Shown one piece after another: positions 38,671 to 48,534 of a stretch of 64,000 nt of DNA (within the stretch, counting starts at the first letter, position 1; every line of letters starts with the position of its first letter). The notes under the pieces were generated by a model. It had not been told where the DNA came from. It saw only the letters and a program-made list of their open reading frames with translations, and ran no database searches. The position numbers were made by a program, and so were the translations under genes. Origin of the DNA: Paraburkholderia sp. SOS3 (GTDB lineage: Bacteria > Pseudomonadota > Gammaproteobacteria > Burkholderiales > Burkholderiaceae); assembly GCF_001922345.1 (NCBI RefSeq), contig NZ_CP018811.1, positions 1,488,001 through 1,552,000 on the forward strand, in the 5' to 3' direction.

Positions 38671-39543
38671 ATGCACAAGACCGACAAATCCCCCATTACC
38701 GCCGTGGCGTCCGACCTAGACTCTCGTGGATTGTCCATCTCGATCGTAGTGTATCGGCCGCATGTCGCGCTACTGAACGAGACACTGGCGAGCATCAGCG
38801 CAGCGTATGAGGCGTTGCGCCACACGCGCAATAACATTCCGCTGGCGATATATTTGGTCGACAATGGCGGACTGCAGGAACGCGACGTTGCAGATTCGCT
38901 GCGACTGCTAACCCAGTCAGGCGCAACGTGCCAATTGATTCGCGGCCACGGCAACGTCGGCTATGGCCGCGGCCACAATCTGGCCATCGAGGAGACTGGC
39001 AGCCGGTATCACCTTATCCTGAATCCGGACATCGACATGGACCGTGACGCGCTGGTGAAAGCGTTCGAGTTTTTCGACGCAAATCCCGTCGCGGGTCTGA
39101 TTACGCCGCGTATCGACGACGATCAGGAGGGTATCCAGTACCTTTGCCGTCGTTACCCGACCGTGTTTGATCTGTTCGTGCGAGGGTTTCTGCCGGGCCG
39201 CTTTCAACGCTGGTTCAGCCAGCGTCTTGGTCGGTACGAGATGCGCGACTTGGTTAACGAGCGCGATGTGTTGTGGGATCCACCTATTGTAAGCGGATGC
39301 TTCATGATGTTCCGTGCGGATCTGCTCCGGCGGCTGTCGGGCTTCGATCCCCGCTACTTCCTGTATTTCGAGGACTACGATCTGAGCATGCGCACCCATA
39401 AAGTCACGCGGGTCGCGTATGTGCCTTCCGTGCGAGCGTTTCACCACGGCGGCGGCGCGGCTCGCAAAGGCTCCGCGCACATTCGTATGTTCGCCGCTTC
39501 CGCTTTTAAGTTTTTCAACCGCTTCGGCTGGAAATGGCTATGA
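38671..39543 (+). CDS. GT2 rhamnosyltransferase-type glycosyltransferase
   Basis: A 290-residue GT2 enzyme of the WbbL/rhamnosyltransferase group. ISIVVYRPHVALLNETLAS is the first strand region, VDNGG near residue 70 the donor site, GHGNVGYGRGHNLAI near 92, LNPDIDMD near 115 the DxD-like metal site, and YFLYFEDYDLSMR near 228 the acceptor-side acidic motif. Its stop overlaps by 4 bases (ATGA) the start of a decayed epimerase gene, matching the wbiF-wbiG order known in Burkholderia O-antigen loci. A truncated relative lies at 41420-42036. Confidence 0.88.
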   Translation: MHKTDKSPITAVASDLDSRGLSISIVVYRPHVALLNETLASISAAYEALRHTRNNIPLAIYLVDNGGLQERDVADSLRLLTQSGATCQLIRGHGNVGYGRGHNLAIEETGSRYHLILNPDIDMDRDALVKAFEFFDANPVAGLITPRIDDDQEGIQYLCRRYPTVFDLFVRGFLPGRFQRWFSQRLGRYEMRDLVNERDVLWDPPIVSGCFMMFRADLLRRLSGFDPRYFLYFEDYDLSMRTHKVTRVAYVPSVRAFHHGGGAARKGSAHIRMFAASAFKFFNRFGWKWL

Positions 39544-39905
39544 GTCATGTGGTCGTGAGCGGCGCGAACAGGTTCGTCGGACGTGTCCTGTGCCGCAACC
39601 TGCTCGACGGGGGGGGGCCGTGTGACGGACTCGTGTGGCGGCGTCCCGGCGATGCGTGGACGGCGTGTCGGAGTGGGTCGACGCGAGCACCGACTACGGC
39701 GGTATCGCACAGACGTGGTCCGCTGACCTGAACGCCGACAGCATCGTGCATCTGGCCGTGTCGTGCATGTGATGCACGACACGGCGTCCGATCCTGAGGC
39801 AGCATTCCGCGCGACCAACGTCGGCGGTATACTGCGGCTCGCGAAGGTGGCGCAGCAGCAAGGTGTGTCGAGATCTGCGCTGGTGGATCGTCGAACATCA
39901 CCCAA
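39540..39905 (+). pseudogene. Decayed WbpV/WbiG-like NAD-dependent epimerase
   Basis: Starting from an ATG that overlaps the preceding glycosyltransferase stop, it reads MSHVVVSGANRFVGRVLCRNLLD, a dinucleotide-binding start like the intact epimerase at 46479-47459 (VTGANGFVGAAL). Further blocks lie in other frames: ADSIVHLAV, then, after a stop and shift, EAAFRATNVGGILRLAKVA, which matches EAYRATNVGGALNAVQAA in the intact gene. The catalytic and C-terminal parts are gone. It cannot be active. Confidence 0.85.
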
Positions 39906-40147
39906 CACCGATTGTGCCGCCGCTGCGCAGCGTGCCGCCGCGCGTCGGCAGTCGCGCATCTTCGATGTAAAAAAGTAAAGAGCATTAAGCGCGCACACGT
40001 TGTGCACGAAGAGGGTGTCGTCGCGAGTCCAGCTTTGGGTAGTCCAGTATGAGGCTGTCAGACGCTCGTTGCGACGCCTGCTTCGGCTCCGCGCACTGAC
40101 TTCCGGCACTTCGTCACGACATGCGCGCGAAATCCGGACGGCAATCC

Positions 40148-41212
40148 CTAACGCCCAGACGGTGAGTCAGCAGGCGGCACGTCCGGCAAGGTTTCATCAT
40201 TGCGCGAGCCCTTTACTGTTGGACGACCCCGCGGTTTCAGTCGAAGGGCGGGGCGCTCGACGAAATGCCAGGACAGATAGGCGAATGCCAGCGTGATGAT
40301 CAGTGAAAGGGCCAGGTACGCGTAGAACGAAAGGCTGTTACGCGTAATCCAGATGACCGTTTGCTGCACGCCGAATGCATATATATATGCGCCATACGAA
40401 AGATCGCCGTACCGGCCGAAGCGTCGAAGCACCGGCGTAGACGCCTCACCAATTGAAATGATTGCGAATGGCAGTAGCGCCCATTGAGCCAGGACATCTT
40501 TTTTGGCCGCAAGGCCTGCGAACATCACCAGTGCAATAACGACGTATGCTCTGCCGTCTTTGCGCCGCTCGCGAAACAAATGAGCGCATGCGCCTGCGCA
40601 GAAGTACGAACTAAACCGCATCATGTAGTCGTCTTCAGACGCCACACGCCCGTCAAGCACAATGAAATAATACACCGCGAGCGCGAGCGTGCAGGCGAGG
40701 ATGATCCATCGCATGGTCAAGATCCGGAGAACGCCCAGCGCCAACAAGATGCAATAGCACTTAACTTCAAGCGGGATCGTCCACAGCGACCCATTGATTG
40801 CGCTCGGGTAGGGATTGGTTGGGAAAACGCCCGGCAACGAAAAAACGATCCGCATACGCAGCGTGTTGAAGAATCCGACCAATCCCGGCGATCTGAAATA
40901 CTCCGACAACGGGATCTGAGTCACGCATGGACCCAGCACGAACGCGCAAAGGACAGTGAAAACGGTAAGCGCGGGCCAGATTCGCAGAATCCGCTTGGCG
41001 GAGAATCTCAGGATGTTCGGATCGGACAACCAGCTTTTTGTGATCAAATAGCCGCTGATTGTGAAAAAAATGATCACGCCCAAGCCACCCAAAGATTGAC
41101 CCGGCAGCGGGACAGGCTCAGAAAGTCCGAGCAGCGCGTACTGATGGCTAGCCAGAACGCAGAGTGCTGCGAAGAGGCGAAGGAAGTCGAAGTTGTTGGT
41201 AAGGTGTTTCAT
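40148..41212 (-). CDS. Acyltransferase-3 family membrane protein
   Basis: A 354-residue polytopic O-acyltransferase of the OafA/YrhL type. NFDFLRLFAALCVLASH at the start holds the conserved R and H, and FFTISGYLI near 50 and FVERPALR near the end are family marks. It would acetylate sugars of the surface glycan across the inner membrane; WbiA plays this part in Burkholderia O-antigen. It is reversed relative to its neighbours and lies exactly between a decayed epimerase and a truncated glycosyltransferase. Confidence 0.9.
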   Translation of the reverse strand: MKHLTNNFDFLRLFAALCVLASHQYALLGLSEPVPLPGQSLGGLGVIIFFTISGYLITKSWLSDPNILRFSAKRILRIWPALTVFTVLCAFVLGPCVTQIPLSEYFRSPGLVGFFNTLRMRIVFSLPGVFPTNPYPSAINGSLWTIPLEVKCYCILLALGVLRILTMRWIILACTLALAVYYFIVLDGRVASEDDYMMRFSSYFCAGACAHLFRERRKDGRAYVVIALVMFAGLAAKKDVLAQWALLPFAIISIGEASTPVLRRFGRYGDLSYGAYIYAFGVQQTVIWITRNSLSFYAYLALSLIITLAFAYLSWHFVERPALRLKPRGRPTVKGSRNDETLPDVPPADSPSGR

Positions 41213-41419
41213 TTACAACATTTTACATTAGCCGCCCGATCACAAATTGCAGCAAACGGGCGGTACACGTCGAATGCCGTCGTCGCTTGCGGACCATCAG
41301 CCGGCGACGCACTTTGATCGCACGATCCTCTGCTGGCGAGCGACACTACGATGACCGCAGAACAGCTGCAGCATGTGCCGCCAGAACGCCGTCGCAGGAA
41401 CGACATGACCTGCCTGAGT

Positions 41420-42036
41420 TCTCCGGACACGGGAACGTCGGCTACGGCCGCGGCCACAATCTGGCGATAGTGCAAGCGCGCAGCGAATACCACCTTGTAC
41501 TGAACCCCGACGTAGACCTCGACCGTGACGCGCTGATCGATGCGCTGGACTTCCTTGAAACTCACCCTGAAGTCGGCTTGCTGACGCCTCGTATCAGCGA
41601 CGCTCAAGGGCGTATCCAGTACCTATGCAGACGCTATCCGACCTTGCTCGACCTGTTCGTGCGCGGATTTCTGCCCGGTAGCGCGCGGCGGTTCTTTACG
41701 CAACGCCTCGCACGGTACGAAATGCGCGACGTGATCAATGAGCGTGACATTGTCTGGGACCCCCCAATCGTCAGCGGTTGCTTCATGTTGTTTCGCACGC
41801 AGGTGCTCGCGAGACTTTCGGGTTTCGATCCGCGCTATTTTCTGTATTTCGAGGACTACGACCTGAGTTTGCGAGCCCATGATGTGGCTCGCGTTGCGTA
41901 CGTTCCGCATGTGCGCGTCCTTCATCATGGCGGAGGTGCTGCGCGCAAAGGCCATCGTCACATCAAGCTGTTCCTCGCGTCCGCATTCAAGTTTTACCGC
42001 CGCTTCGGCTGGAAATTCATATCTCGCGAGCACTGA
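41420..42036 (+). pseudogene. N-terminally truncated GT2 glycosyltransferase
   Basis: From SGHGNVGYGRGHNLAI onward it matches residues about 92-290 of the intact enzyme at 38671-39543, with LNPDVDLD and YFLYFEDYDLSLR kept. The first ~90 residues, which hold the donor-binding strand and DNGG motif, are replaced by unrelated sequence. The frame is open from a TTG at 41287, and no ATG with a ribosome site is available. It is most likely a gene remnant; a shortened product cannot be ruled out. Confidence 0.65.
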
Positions 42037-42132
42037 TTGTGTGAATAACACTCGCATATAATCTCTTCGCCAGCCGTAATCTTTTGTCCTCTCACAGCTC
42101 CGTCGAGAAGCGAAATTCATGAGGAAATTGAT

Positions 42133-43167
42133 ATGAAGAGAGCGGTCGTAACCGGGGTGACCGGGCAGGACGGGACATATCTCGCTCAGCTATTACTCGA
42201 ACAGGGCTATGAAGTTTACGGCACCTACCGCCGTACCAGTTCAGTCAATTTCTGGCGCATGCAGGAGGTTGGCATCCTGAATCACGTCAGGCTGCGTCTG
42301 GTCGAGCACGACCTTACTGATCTGAGCACTACCATCCGTCTGCTGAAAACGGCGCAGCCGGATGAGGTTTACAACCTCGCGGCACAAAGTTTTGTCGGCG
42401 TGTCGTTCGAGCAGCCCATTACCACGGCCGAGATGACTGGCATTGGCGCCCTGCACGTGCTGGAGGCGATCCGCATCGTCGATCGCGACATCCGCTTTTA
42501 CCAAGCGTCGACGTCCGAAATGTTCGGCAAGGTCCGGGCGGTGCCCCAGAAAGAAGACACTCCCTTTTATCCGCGCAGCCCATACGGTGTCGCCAAACTG
42601 TACGCACACTGGATCACCGTCAACTATCGCGAGTCATACGGGATCTTTGCGTCCAGCGGTATTCTGTTCAATCATGAGTCGCCTTTGCGTGGGCGCGAGT
42701 TTGTCACACGCAAGATTACCGATTCGGCTGCGAAGATCGCGCTCGGTCAGTTGGATATGTTGGAACTCGGCAACCTTGATGCGAAGCGCGATTGGGGGTT
42801 TGCGAAGGAGTATGTGGAAGGGATGCATCGAATGCTGCAGGCCGCCGAGCCGGATACATTCGTGCTCGCAACTGGGCGGACGGAAACGGTGCGTGATTTC
42901 GTTGGTATTGCGTTCAAGGCGGCCGGCATCCACATCGCGTGGCAGGGCAGCGCGGAACACGAAGAGGGCGTCGATATGGCGAGTGGCAAGGTCGTGGTGC
43001 GAGTGAACCCGAAGTTCTATCGGCCGGCGGAAGTGGACTTGCTGATCGGCGACGCATCGAAGGCAAAGCAAAAGCTCGGGTGGCAGCCTCAAACCTCGCT
43101 CGAATTACTGTGCGAGATGATGGTCGAAGCCGATTTGCGGAGGAACAAAGTTGGCTTCTCATTCTGA
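42133..43167 (+). CDS. gmd: GDP-mannose 4,6-dehydratase
   Basis: A 344-residue GMD: cofactor loop [16 protein letters not shown] near residue 6, [11 protein letters not shown] near 37, STSEMFGK near 125 and the catalytic YGVAKLYAH near 150, with the NHESPLRG and TRKIT segments of the family. It turns GDP-mannose into GDP-4-keto-6-deoxymannose. A GAGGAAA site precedes the ATG. It overlaps or abuts rmd, so the product goes to GDP-D-rhamnose. Confidence 0.97.
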   Translation: MKRAVVTGVTGQDGTYLAQLLLEQGYEVYGTYRRTSSVNFWRMQEVGILNHVRLRLVEHDLTDLSTTIRLLKTAQPDEVYNLAAQSFVGVSFEQPITTAEMTGIGALHVLEAIRIVDRDIRFYQASTSEMFGKVRAVPQKEDTPFYPRSPYGVAKLYAHWITVNYRESYGIFASSGILFNHESPLRGREFVTRKITDSAAKIALGQLDMLELGNLDAKRDWGFAKEYVEGMHRMLQAAEPDTFVLATGRTETVRDFVGIAFKAAGIHIAWQGSAEHEEGVDMASGKVVVRVNPKFYRPAEVDLLIGDASKAKQKLGWQPQTSLELLCEMMVEADLRRNKVGFSF

Positions 43168-44068
43168 TCCAGCCATGCGTCGTGCGCTCGTCACGGGCTT
43201 GCAGGGCTTCACCGGCAAATACGTGCGCGACGCATTGGTCGACGCGGGATATGACGTGTGCAACGGTATCGGAAGCGGCCCCTCGACCGCCACTGACGTC
43301 GGAGATGCCGGCGCGCTGGATATCACGTCGCTCGAGCAATGCCGTCGGGCCATTGACCGCCTGCGGCCAACGCATATCGTCCATCTCGCGGCGATCAGCT
43401 TCGTTGCCCATGACGATGCGCTCGACATGTACCGTGTTAATGTCCTCGGCACGCTAAATCTGCTGCAGGCGTGTTCCGACGTGGGGCACCAGCCGGAAAG
43501 AGTTTTGATCGCCAGTAGCGCGAACGTCTATGGCAATGCCGCAGGTGTCGTCGATGAGTCAGCCGTGCCCGCTCCGGTCAATCACTACGCGGCAAGCAAG
43601 TTGGCCATGGAGCACATGGTTCGCACGTGGTTCGACCAGATACCGATCGTCATCACCCGCCCCTTCAATTACACGGGCCGTGGCCAGTCCGAGCACTTTC
43701 TAGTGTCGAAGATCGTTTCGCATTTCGCGCGCAAGGAAGCGCGCTTGGAACTCGGCAATCTGGATGTCGCACGCGACTTTTCGGATGTGCGCACGATCGC
43801 ACAAATCTATCGGGCGCTCCTCGAGTCGGACGCGGCGCCGGGCGAAACAGTCAACGTATGCAGTGAGCGTCCGTTCACGCTTCGACATGTCGTACAACTC
43901 GTACGCGAAGCGTCGCGACACGACCTGGAAATCAGCGTAAATCCCGAATTTGTACGCCAGAACGAGATCAAGGTACTGGTCGGCTCAGCGGAAAAACTTC
44001 GGCGTCTCGTGCCCGGTGTCGAGCCGATCGACTTCCGCGACACGATCCGCTGGATGTTGGAAGCCTGA
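43151..44068 (+). CDS. rmd: GDP-6-deoxy-4-keto-mannose reductase
   Basis: A 305-residue short-chain dehydrogenase of the Rmd type, which reduces the gmd product to GDP-D-rhamnose. It has [24 protein letters not shown] and YAASKLAME (catalytic Tyr and Lys). The TTG at 43151 is taken as start because GGAGGA lies 6 bases upstream; the ATG at 43175 has no such site. The TTG start overlaps gmd by 17 bases. A decayed copy lies at 19140-19596. Confidence 0.9.
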   Translation: MASHSDPAMRRALVTGLQGFTGKYVRDALVDAGYDVCNGIGSGPSTATDVGDAGALDITSLEQCRRAIDRLRPTHIVHLAAISFVAHDDALDMYRVNVLGTLNLLQACSDVGHQPERVLIASSANVYGNAAGVVDESAVPAPVNHYAASKLAMEHMVRTWFDQIPIVITRPFNYTGRGQSEHFLVSKIVSHFARKEARLELGNLDVARDFSDVRTIAQIYRALLESDAAPGETVNVCSERPFTLRHVVQLVREASRHDLEISVNPEFVRQNEIKVLVGSAEKLRRLVPGVEPIDFRDTIRWMLEA

Positions 44069-44551
44069 GAAGCCGCTGCGCCGCGACTTCGCAATTTATC
44101 GATCGTGCACGAACTGTGAATGAATCGCCGTCGTCGTCGCGCGAGATCAATACATTTGGTTACGGATGTTTCACCCAGTCGTATCCCGCTAGCGCGAAGC
44201 ATACGCGGCATTTGCGTTTCGCGGCTGGCGCCGGATTTCATTGCGGTAGCGCAGCCAAGCACGTCGGCTCAAGAGCGCTACACGATTTGGCAGTATTTGC
44301 CAAGCATCCTGCGCCGGCCAATCGAGCATGGTATTTGCATTCAACTGTCGGCATAATAATGCAGTCGTCCGGTAGTCAATGCTCGTCGGGCAGAGCGAGC
44401 ATCGAGCATACGGCAAATATAACAATCGCCGACAGAACGGACTGCACGGTGTCCCCGCGTGGTTATTTTGCATTTGCTTTAACAAATAATAACGAGCATG
44501 CGCATTGCGCTGTCTCGAAGAGAGAAAGCAAGTTTTTCCGAGGTCATCAAC
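44069..44551. other. Intergenic stretch after rmd
   Basis: About 483 bases, including an AT-rich end before the next gene. Frames are open but no product is recognisable. It presumably holds the promoter of the WbpM-like block. Confidence 0.4.
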
Positions 44552-46438
44552 ATGTTTCGATTCAGGTCGTCATGGCTGTCGCTGAGCGCCTTCGCATTCG
44601 ATCTGTGTGCAGTCGCCGCAGCATGGCTGGTCGCCTACGCAATTCGCTTTAACGGCATGGTGCCTTCCGAGTTTTGGGTCGGTGGCATGCACGCGCTCGT
44701 CTGGGTCGTCGTTATCTACGCGGCCGTATTTCGTATCTTCGGGTTGTATCGCGGCATGTGGGTGTTCGCAAGCTTGCCTGACCTTGTGCGCATTTCCAAA
44801 GCGGTTGGTTCGGGTGCATTGATCGCGATGATCTGCGCGGTAATGCTTCAACCCGCTCCGGTTATCCCGCGCTCGGTGCTGCTCGTATCGCCACTGCTGC
44901 TTTTTCTTGCGATGGGCGGCTCGCGCGCATTGTATCGGGCAAGCAAGGAATTCCGTCTTTACGGCGGGTTGATGGGGCAGGGTAAGCCGGTCCTCGTCCT
45001 CGGGGCGGGTACGGCTGGCGCGAGCGTCGCGCGTGAGCTGTCTCGCTCGGGCGAGTGGCGCCTCGTCGGTTTGCTGGATGACGATCCCGCCAAGCACGGC
45101 CGCGAGATATACGGCTATAAGGTGCTTGGCCCGATCAACGAACTCGTGCGTTTTGCCAATGAACTGAAGGCCGATTACGCGATTATCGCGATTCCGTCCG
45201 CGGCAGTGGACGCGCAGCGCCGTGTTGCCACGTTGTGCGTCAGAGCCGGCGTGCGGGCCATGGTTTTGCCGGCGCTAGCGGAACTGGCGGAAGGCGAAGC
45301 GTTCATGTCGCGTGTGCGCCGTATCGATCTCGAAGACCTTTTGGGCCGAGAACCCGTGAACATCGATACGCCGCACGTCGAGCGCCTGTTGCGAGCGCGC
45401 GTCGTTATGGTCACAGGCGCGGGCGGCTCGATCGGTTCCGAGTTGTGCCGCCAGATTATGCGTTTCGAGCCCGCGCAACTCATCGCATTCGATCAGTCCG
45501 AGTTCGCGATATATCGGCTTACCGAAGAGCTGCGAGAGCGTTATCCGAATCTGCTCGTCACACCCATCGTCGGCGACGCAAAAGATTCGCTGCTGCTGGA
45601 TCAGATCATGGCGCGCTACGCGCCGCACATCGTCTTTCATGCTGCTGCCTACAAGCATGTCCCGTTAATGGAAGAACTGAATGCGTGGCAGGCAGTGCGC
45701 AACAACGTGCTCGGCACCTATCGGGTAGCACGCGCAGCGATGCGCCACGACGTGAGCCGCTTTGTTCTTATTTCCACGGACAAGGCAGTCAATCCCACCA
45801 ACGTGATGGGCGCCAGCAAGAGGCTCGCCGAAATGACGTGTCAGGCGCTGCAGCAAACGAGCGCGCGTACCCAGTTCGAGACGGTGCGTTTTGGCAATGT
45901 CCTCGGCAGTGCAGGGAGTGTCATTCCGAAGTTTCAACAGCAAATCGCGAAGGGTGGCCCGGTCACGGTCACACACCCCGAGATGACGCGCTTCTTCATG
46001 ACGATCCCTGAGGCATCGCAACTCGTTCTTCAGGCGTCTAGCATGGGCTTGGGCGGGGAAATATTCATTCTCGAAATGGGCGACCAGGTCAAAATCGTCG
46101 ATCTTGCGCGGGACTTGATTCGCCTCTACGGCTTCACCGAAGAGCAGATTCGTATCGATTTCACGGGTCTGCGACCAGGCGAGAAATTGTATGAAGAGCT
46201 TCTCGCCGATGACGAAACCACGACGCGTACCGCGCATCCGAAGCTGCGCATCGCTCAGGCGCGCGAGGTGCCCGACAGCCTGCTCGACGATCTCCTGCCT
46301 TGGTTGATGCAGCGTCGCGTGCTCACTGACGATGAAGTACGTCGCGACCTGCGCCGCTGGCTCCCCGAATACCAACCCGCGATCGCGCCGACGTTGCAAA
46401 GCGTCGCGCCTGGCAAAAAGGTGCACGTTTCCGGTTGA
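44552..46438 (+). CDS. WbpM/WbiI-like nucleotide-sugar 4,6-dehydratase
   Basis: A 628-residue membrane-anchored dehydratase. Four N-terminal membrane segments (about residues 10-130) are followed by a first Rossmann part (VLGAGTAGASVAREL near 150) and the catalytic short-chain dehydrogenase part with VTGAGGSIGSELCRQI near 290. The active-site region runs through STDKAVNPTNVMGASKRLAE near 410, where the usual catalytic Tyr is Met, as in WbpM. It makes UDP-4-keto-6-deoxy-GlcNAc. The ATG at 44552 has GAGGT 7 bases upstream. Confidence 0.9.
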   Translation: MFRFRSSWLSLSAFAFDLCAVAAAWLVAYAIRFNGMVPSEFWVGGMHALVWVVVIYAAVFRIFGLYRGMWVFASLPDLVRISKAVGSGALIAMICAVMLQPAPVIPRSVLLVSPLLLFLAMGGSRALYRASKEFRLYGGLMGQGKPVLVLGAGTAGASVARELSRSGEWRLVGLLDDDPAKHGREIYGYKVLGPINELVRFANELKADYAIIAIPSAAVDAQRRVATLCVRAGVRAMVLPALAELAEGEAFMSRVRRIDLEDLLGREPVNIDTPHVERLLRARVVMVTGAGGSIGSELCRQIMRFEPAQLIAFDQSEFAIYRLTEELRERYPNLLVTPIVGDAKDSLLLDQIMARYAPHIVFHAAAYKHVPLMEELNAWQAVRNNVLGTYRVARAAMRHDVSRFVLISTDKAVNPTNVMGASKRLAEMTCQALQQTSARTQFETVRFGNVLGSAGSVIPKFQQQIAKGGPVTVTHPEMTRFFMTIPEASQLVLQASSMGLGGEIFILEMGDQVKIVDLARDLIRLYGFTEEQIRIDFTGLRPGEKLYEELLADDETTTRTAHPKLRIAQAREVPDSLLDDLLPWLMQRRVLTDDEVRRDLRRWLPEYQPAIAPTLQSVAPGKKVHVSG

Positions 46439-46478
46439 TGCGGATGCATGTCCAGATCACGGTGCAAGGAACGATTGC

Positions 46479-47459
46479 ATGCAGATAGTCGTAACCGGAG
46501 CGAACGGCTTTGTCGGGGCAGCGTTGATCGCGTTACTATGCGACGCCGGGCATGACGTCGTCGCCCTTGTACGCCGCCGAGGCGCCGCCATTGCGTGTGC
46601 ACGCGAATTGCTCATTGCCGACGACAATTTCGCAAGCGTCGCCGTGGGTGAACCCTCATTGGGCCACTGCGATGTGCTCGTGCACCTTGCGGCGCGTGTT
46701 CATGTCACGCGAGAGAGCATCGCCGATCCACTTGAAGCTTACCGTGCGACCAATGTGGGCGGCGCACTTAACGCGGTGCAAGCGGCGCATGCAGCGGGAG
46801 CCCGGCGGGTCGTATTTGTCAGCAGCGTAAAAGCGCTCGGCGAACGCGAACCGGGTCGTCCGTGGCGTGAAGACGATCATGGGGTGCCGCTGGACCCGTA
46901 CGGCGTCTCGAAGTATGAGGCTGAGCAGGCGATCCTTGCCTTCGGCCGGGAGCACAGTATCGAAGTGGCCGTCGTTCGGCCGCCGCTCGTTTATGGTCCC
47001 GGTGTACGCGCGAATTTCCATACGCTTATGCGAGCGGTGGATCTTGGGATTCCCTTGCCGCTCGGCTCGGTCGATGCGCGCCGCAGCATGGTGTACGTCG
47101 GTAATCTTGCCGATGCGCTTCGCGTCCTCGCAACGTGTGAAGGGCCTGTCGGAGGCGTCTACCACGTGACCGACGGAAACGACCTGACCGTAGCCGGAAT
47201 GATCCGGGCGATTGCCTTGGCGCTTGGCCGCCCTGCGCGGCTCGTGCCTGTACCTGTTAGCTGGCTGCGCGGTTTGGGCCGAATTTCCGGTAAGACGGCG
47301 CAAGTCGATCGGCTTGCGAGCCCGCTGCGATTGGATGGTGTGCGCTTGCGCGCAGAGCTTGACTGGGTGCCGCCGTGGTCTGTCGCGCAAGGACTTGCCG
47401 AAACTGCCCGTGCTTACAAGATCAACTGGACCAAACCGACCAAACGGACCCAACAATAG
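46479..47459 (+). CDS. NAD-dependent epimerase/reductase, WbpV/WbiG-like
   Basis: A 326-residue short-chain dehydrogenase: VTGANGFVGAALIAL near residue 5, HLAARVHV near 68, SSVKALGE near 113 and YGVSKYEAE near 143 (catalytic Tyr, Lys). It fits the C4 reductase/epimerase that acts on the WbpM product to give UDP-FucNAc or UDP-QuiNAc. The ATG has AAGGA 8 bases before it. It sits between the WbpM-like and WbpL-like genes, the classic order. A decayed relative lies at 39540. Confidence 0.88.
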   Translation: MQIVVTGANGFVGAALIALLCDAGHDVVALVRRRGAAIACARELLIADDNFASVAVGEPSLGHCDVLVHLAARVHVTRESIADPLEAYRATNVGGALNAVQAAHAAGARRVVFVSSVKALGEREPGRPWREDDHGVPLDPYGVSKYEAEQAILAFGREHSIEVAVVRPPLVYGPGVRANFHTLMRAVDLGIPLPLGSVDARRSMVYVGNLADALRVLATCEGPVGGVYHVTDGNDLTVAGMIRAIALALGRPARLVPVPVSWLRGLGRISGKTAQVDRLASPLRLDGVRLRAELDWVPPWSVAQGLAETARAYKINWTKPTKRTQQ

Positions 47460-47471
47460 GCAGCGCAACGC

Positions 47472-48455
47472 ATGCTCTCTTTTCCACTGTTTCTTGTGGC
47501 CATTATCGCGGCTGCGTTAGCCCTCGCCATTCTAGTCGTCCTGCTGCGCACGGGATGGGCATGGAACATTGCCGTCGATATTCCGAATGCTCGTTCCCTG
47601 CATGTACGGCCAGTGCCGCGGGTTGGAGGATGGGGTGTTTTGCCCGCGGTACTGTTGCTCACCGCCATCTTCGCGCCGCCGTTTCGCGGCATCGCGCTCG
47701 GTGCGTTTCTTCTCGGTATGGTGTCGCTCATCGACGATAGGCGTGGGCTTACTGCGCGTGTGCGGCTAGCCGCACACGCGGTCGTGGTGGCGGCCACCGT
47801 CATGATCAGCGCGACCCAATTGCCCTGGCCGTGGGCGGTGCTTGCCGGGATCGCCATGGTCTGGTTCGTCAATCTGTACAACTTTATGGACGGCTCGAAC
47901 GGCCTCGCGGGCGGCATGGCCGTATTCGGATTCGGCACCTACGCGATTGCTGCTGCGTCCACCGAGCCGTCGCTGGCGCACGTGGCTGCCGTCGTCGCCG
48001 GGGCGGCGGCTGGATTTCTCGTGCTTAACTTTCCGCGCGCGAAGATCTTCCTTGGCGATGTGGGTTCGATTCCGCTGGGTTTCATGGCGGGCGCGCTCGG
48101 CTTCTGGGGCTGGCAGCACGGCTCATGGCCGATATGGTTTCCCGCTGTCGTCTTCGCGCCATTCATCGCCGATTCGACGGTGACACTGCTGCGCCGTTTA
48201 ATGAGAGGTGAAAAGGTATGGGAAGCCCATCGCGAGCACTATTACCAGCGGCTGGTGCAGATGACCGGCAAGCACGAGCATGTCGCGCTGATCTACTATT
48301 GGCTGATGTTGGTCGGTAGTGCGATTGCCTTGCTGGCGCTGCATGGGCCCGAATGGATACAGTGGTGCTGTGTTGCCATCTGGTATGCGGCGCTCGCGAT
48401 GGTCGGCGTACTTATCGATGGTCGCTGGCGCCGATTCAGACACGCCTGTCCATAA
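47472..48455 (+). CDS. WbpL/WbiH-like undecaprenyl-phosphate sugar-1-phosphate transferase
   Basis: A 327-residue MraY/WecA-family membrane protein with about 11 segments. NLYNFMDGSNGLAGG near residue 135 and FLGDVGSIPLGF near 195 are the family's catalytic loops. It should start the lipid-linked chain by moving FucNAc-1-P or QuiNAc-1-P to undecaprenyl phosphate. It follows the epimerase by 12 bases and is convergent with a second such enzyme. Confidence 0.9.
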   Translation: MLSFPLFLVAIIAAALALAILVVLLRTGWAWNIAVDIPNARSLHVRPVPRVGGWGVLPAVLLLTAIFAPPFRGIALGAFLLGMVSLIDDRRGLTARVRLAAHAVVVAATVMISATQLPWPWAVLAGIAMVWFVNLYNFMDGSNGLAGGMAVFGFGTYAIAAASTEPSLAHVAAVVAGAAAGFLVLNFPRAKIFLGDVGSIPLGFMAGALGFWGWQHGSWPIWFPAVVFAPFIADSTVTLLRRLMRGEKVWEAHREHYYQRLVQMTGKHEHVALIYYWLMLVGSAIALLALHGPEWIQWCCVAIWYAALAMVGVLIDGRWRRFRHACP

Positions 48456-48534
48456 TTGATTATAAACCTGGACCTCCTGCAAGGCGGAACACAATACGTT
48501 CTTTCTTAGCGTGCCGCGCTTCGCTTTTGTCTGC

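Noticed and set aside
39540..42132. Insertion sequence causing the broken genes
   Set aside because: No transposase frame, terminal inverted repeats or target-site duplication were seen around the acyltransferase.
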